From NCBI GenBank assembly GCA_020052645.1, contig JAGVOQ010000021.1:1-63344 (forward strand): DNA of 63,344 nt, written 5' to 3'; not shown here. Below are more notes on the stretch, generated by a model. It did no database searches and had not been told where the DNA came from. It saw only the letters and a list, made by a program, of their open reading frames with translations. The DNA comes from Candidatus Omnitrophota bacterium (GTDB lineage: Bacteria > Omnitrophota > Gorgyraeia > Velamenicoccales > Velamenicoccaceae). The first letter of the stretch is position 1.

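Larger units (their letters stand above)
5580..62663 (-). repeat. Dispersed Ser-Ser-Pro-[Val/Ile] inter-domain tag family (about 75 copies)
   Basis: Hand count: about 75 Ser-Ser-Pro, roughly 65 followed by Val or Ile, the rest by Ala, Met, Cys, Leu or Ser. Approximate positions include 5580, 7067, 8122, 8299, 10552, 10800, 10908, 11831, 15111, 16531, 17041, 17918, 20208, 22983, 24331, 26531, 27256, 29124, 31236, 32091, 34079, 34799, 36529, 38383, 40804, 41672, 45400, 47399, 48456, 49794, 50933, 54158, 55384, 57304, 58238, 58807, 60419, 62014 and 62652. Serine codons switch between AGC, AGT, TCT, TCC, TCA and TCG and proline codons vary, so the amino acids are conserved more than the DNA. Recognised domains begin just after and end just before a tag. 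Gly-Ser-Pro variants also occur. Confidence 0.88.

Noticed and set aside
5580-62663. The Ser-Ser-Pro-Val/Ile tags could be read-through of tRNA T-arms, since GGTTCGAGTCCC translates as G-S-S-P.
   Set aside because: The DNA at the tags is typically AGCTCGCCGGT or variants, not the T-arm consensus, no cloverleaf surrounds them, and codons vary freely.
5241-63344. A nonribosomal peptide or polyketide synthase.
   Set aside because: No condensation, adenylation, ketosynthase, acyltransferase or carrier-protein motifs were seen.
5241-63344. Stop-codon reassignment giving a false giant frame.
   Set aside because: The frame contains no TAA, TAG or TGA at all, and it and the four neighbouring genes all end in TAA, so no recoding is needed.

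Overview
The window is dominated by one open reading frame. On the minus strand it runs without a stop from 63344 (window edge) down to a TAA at 5241, at least 19,367 codons, and its true start lies outside the window. Four ordinary minus-strand genes follow: two PilZ-domain genes (4853-5221, 4274-4657), a glycoside phosphorylase of family GH94 (1479-3923) and a sugar-type ABC solute-binding lipoprotein (62-1459). I see no rRNA, tRNA, CRISPR array, transposase or phage gene.

Organism: most likely a member of Omnitrophota (formerly OP3). This is inferred from the giant ORF (ORFs of tens of thousands of codons are known from that phylum), moderate GC, and the heptad arrays and short palindromes typical of candidate-phylum genomes. 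No marker gene confirms it.

Layout of the giant ORF, N to C (high to low coordinates): partial helical N terminus; GNAT (62.4 kb); unknown (61 kb); PHP phosphoesterase (60 kb); membrane segment (58.5 kb); methyltransferase (58 kb); unknown (56.5 kb); P-loop kinase (55 kb); winged-helix cassette A, radical SAM, coiled coil 1, methyltransferase-like fold, box plus coiled coil 2, winged-helix cassette B (54.7-50.9 kb); JAMM-like (50.4 kb); two methyltransferases (49.8-47.5 kb); TraB-like (47 kb); box plus coiled coil 3 (46.4-45.9 kb); ACT plus RelA/SpoT-type HD (45.4-44 kb); large unknown (43 kb); TPR (41 kb); GNATs; an HTH array (38.4-37 kb); M48-type metallopeptidase (34.5 kb); metallophosphoesterase (33 kb); phosphoglycerate-kinase-like (31 kb); GAF, HD-GYP and HATPase (29-27.4 kb); unknowns; alpha/beta hydrolase (22 kb); methyltransferase; second radical SAM (19 kb); GNATs; signal-like segment with a beta-barrel-like region (14.3-13 kb); beta-sandwich regions; a last methyltransferase (9 kb); and twin beta-sandwich repeats at the C terminus.

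The unifying feature is a short tag, Ser-Ser-Pro followed mostly by Val or Ile. It occurs about 75 times by hand count, about once per 260 residues, nearly always between recognisable domains. Its codons vary while the amino acids stay fixed, which suggests selection on the peptide. Many tags sit beside short DNA repeats (heptad or octad arrays, palindromes, recurring boxes) that are translated in frame as linkers. I read this as a beads-on-a-string polyprotein assembled from ordinary enzyme genes, with the tag as a candidate processing, modification or docking site. An HExxH peptidase module within the chain is a candidate processing enzyme. Processing itself is inference.

The HD-GYP module and the two adjacent PilZ genes suggest a link to cyclic-di-GMP. 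The GH94 phosphorylase and the solute-binding protein form a separate small operon for sugar uptake and phosphorolysis.
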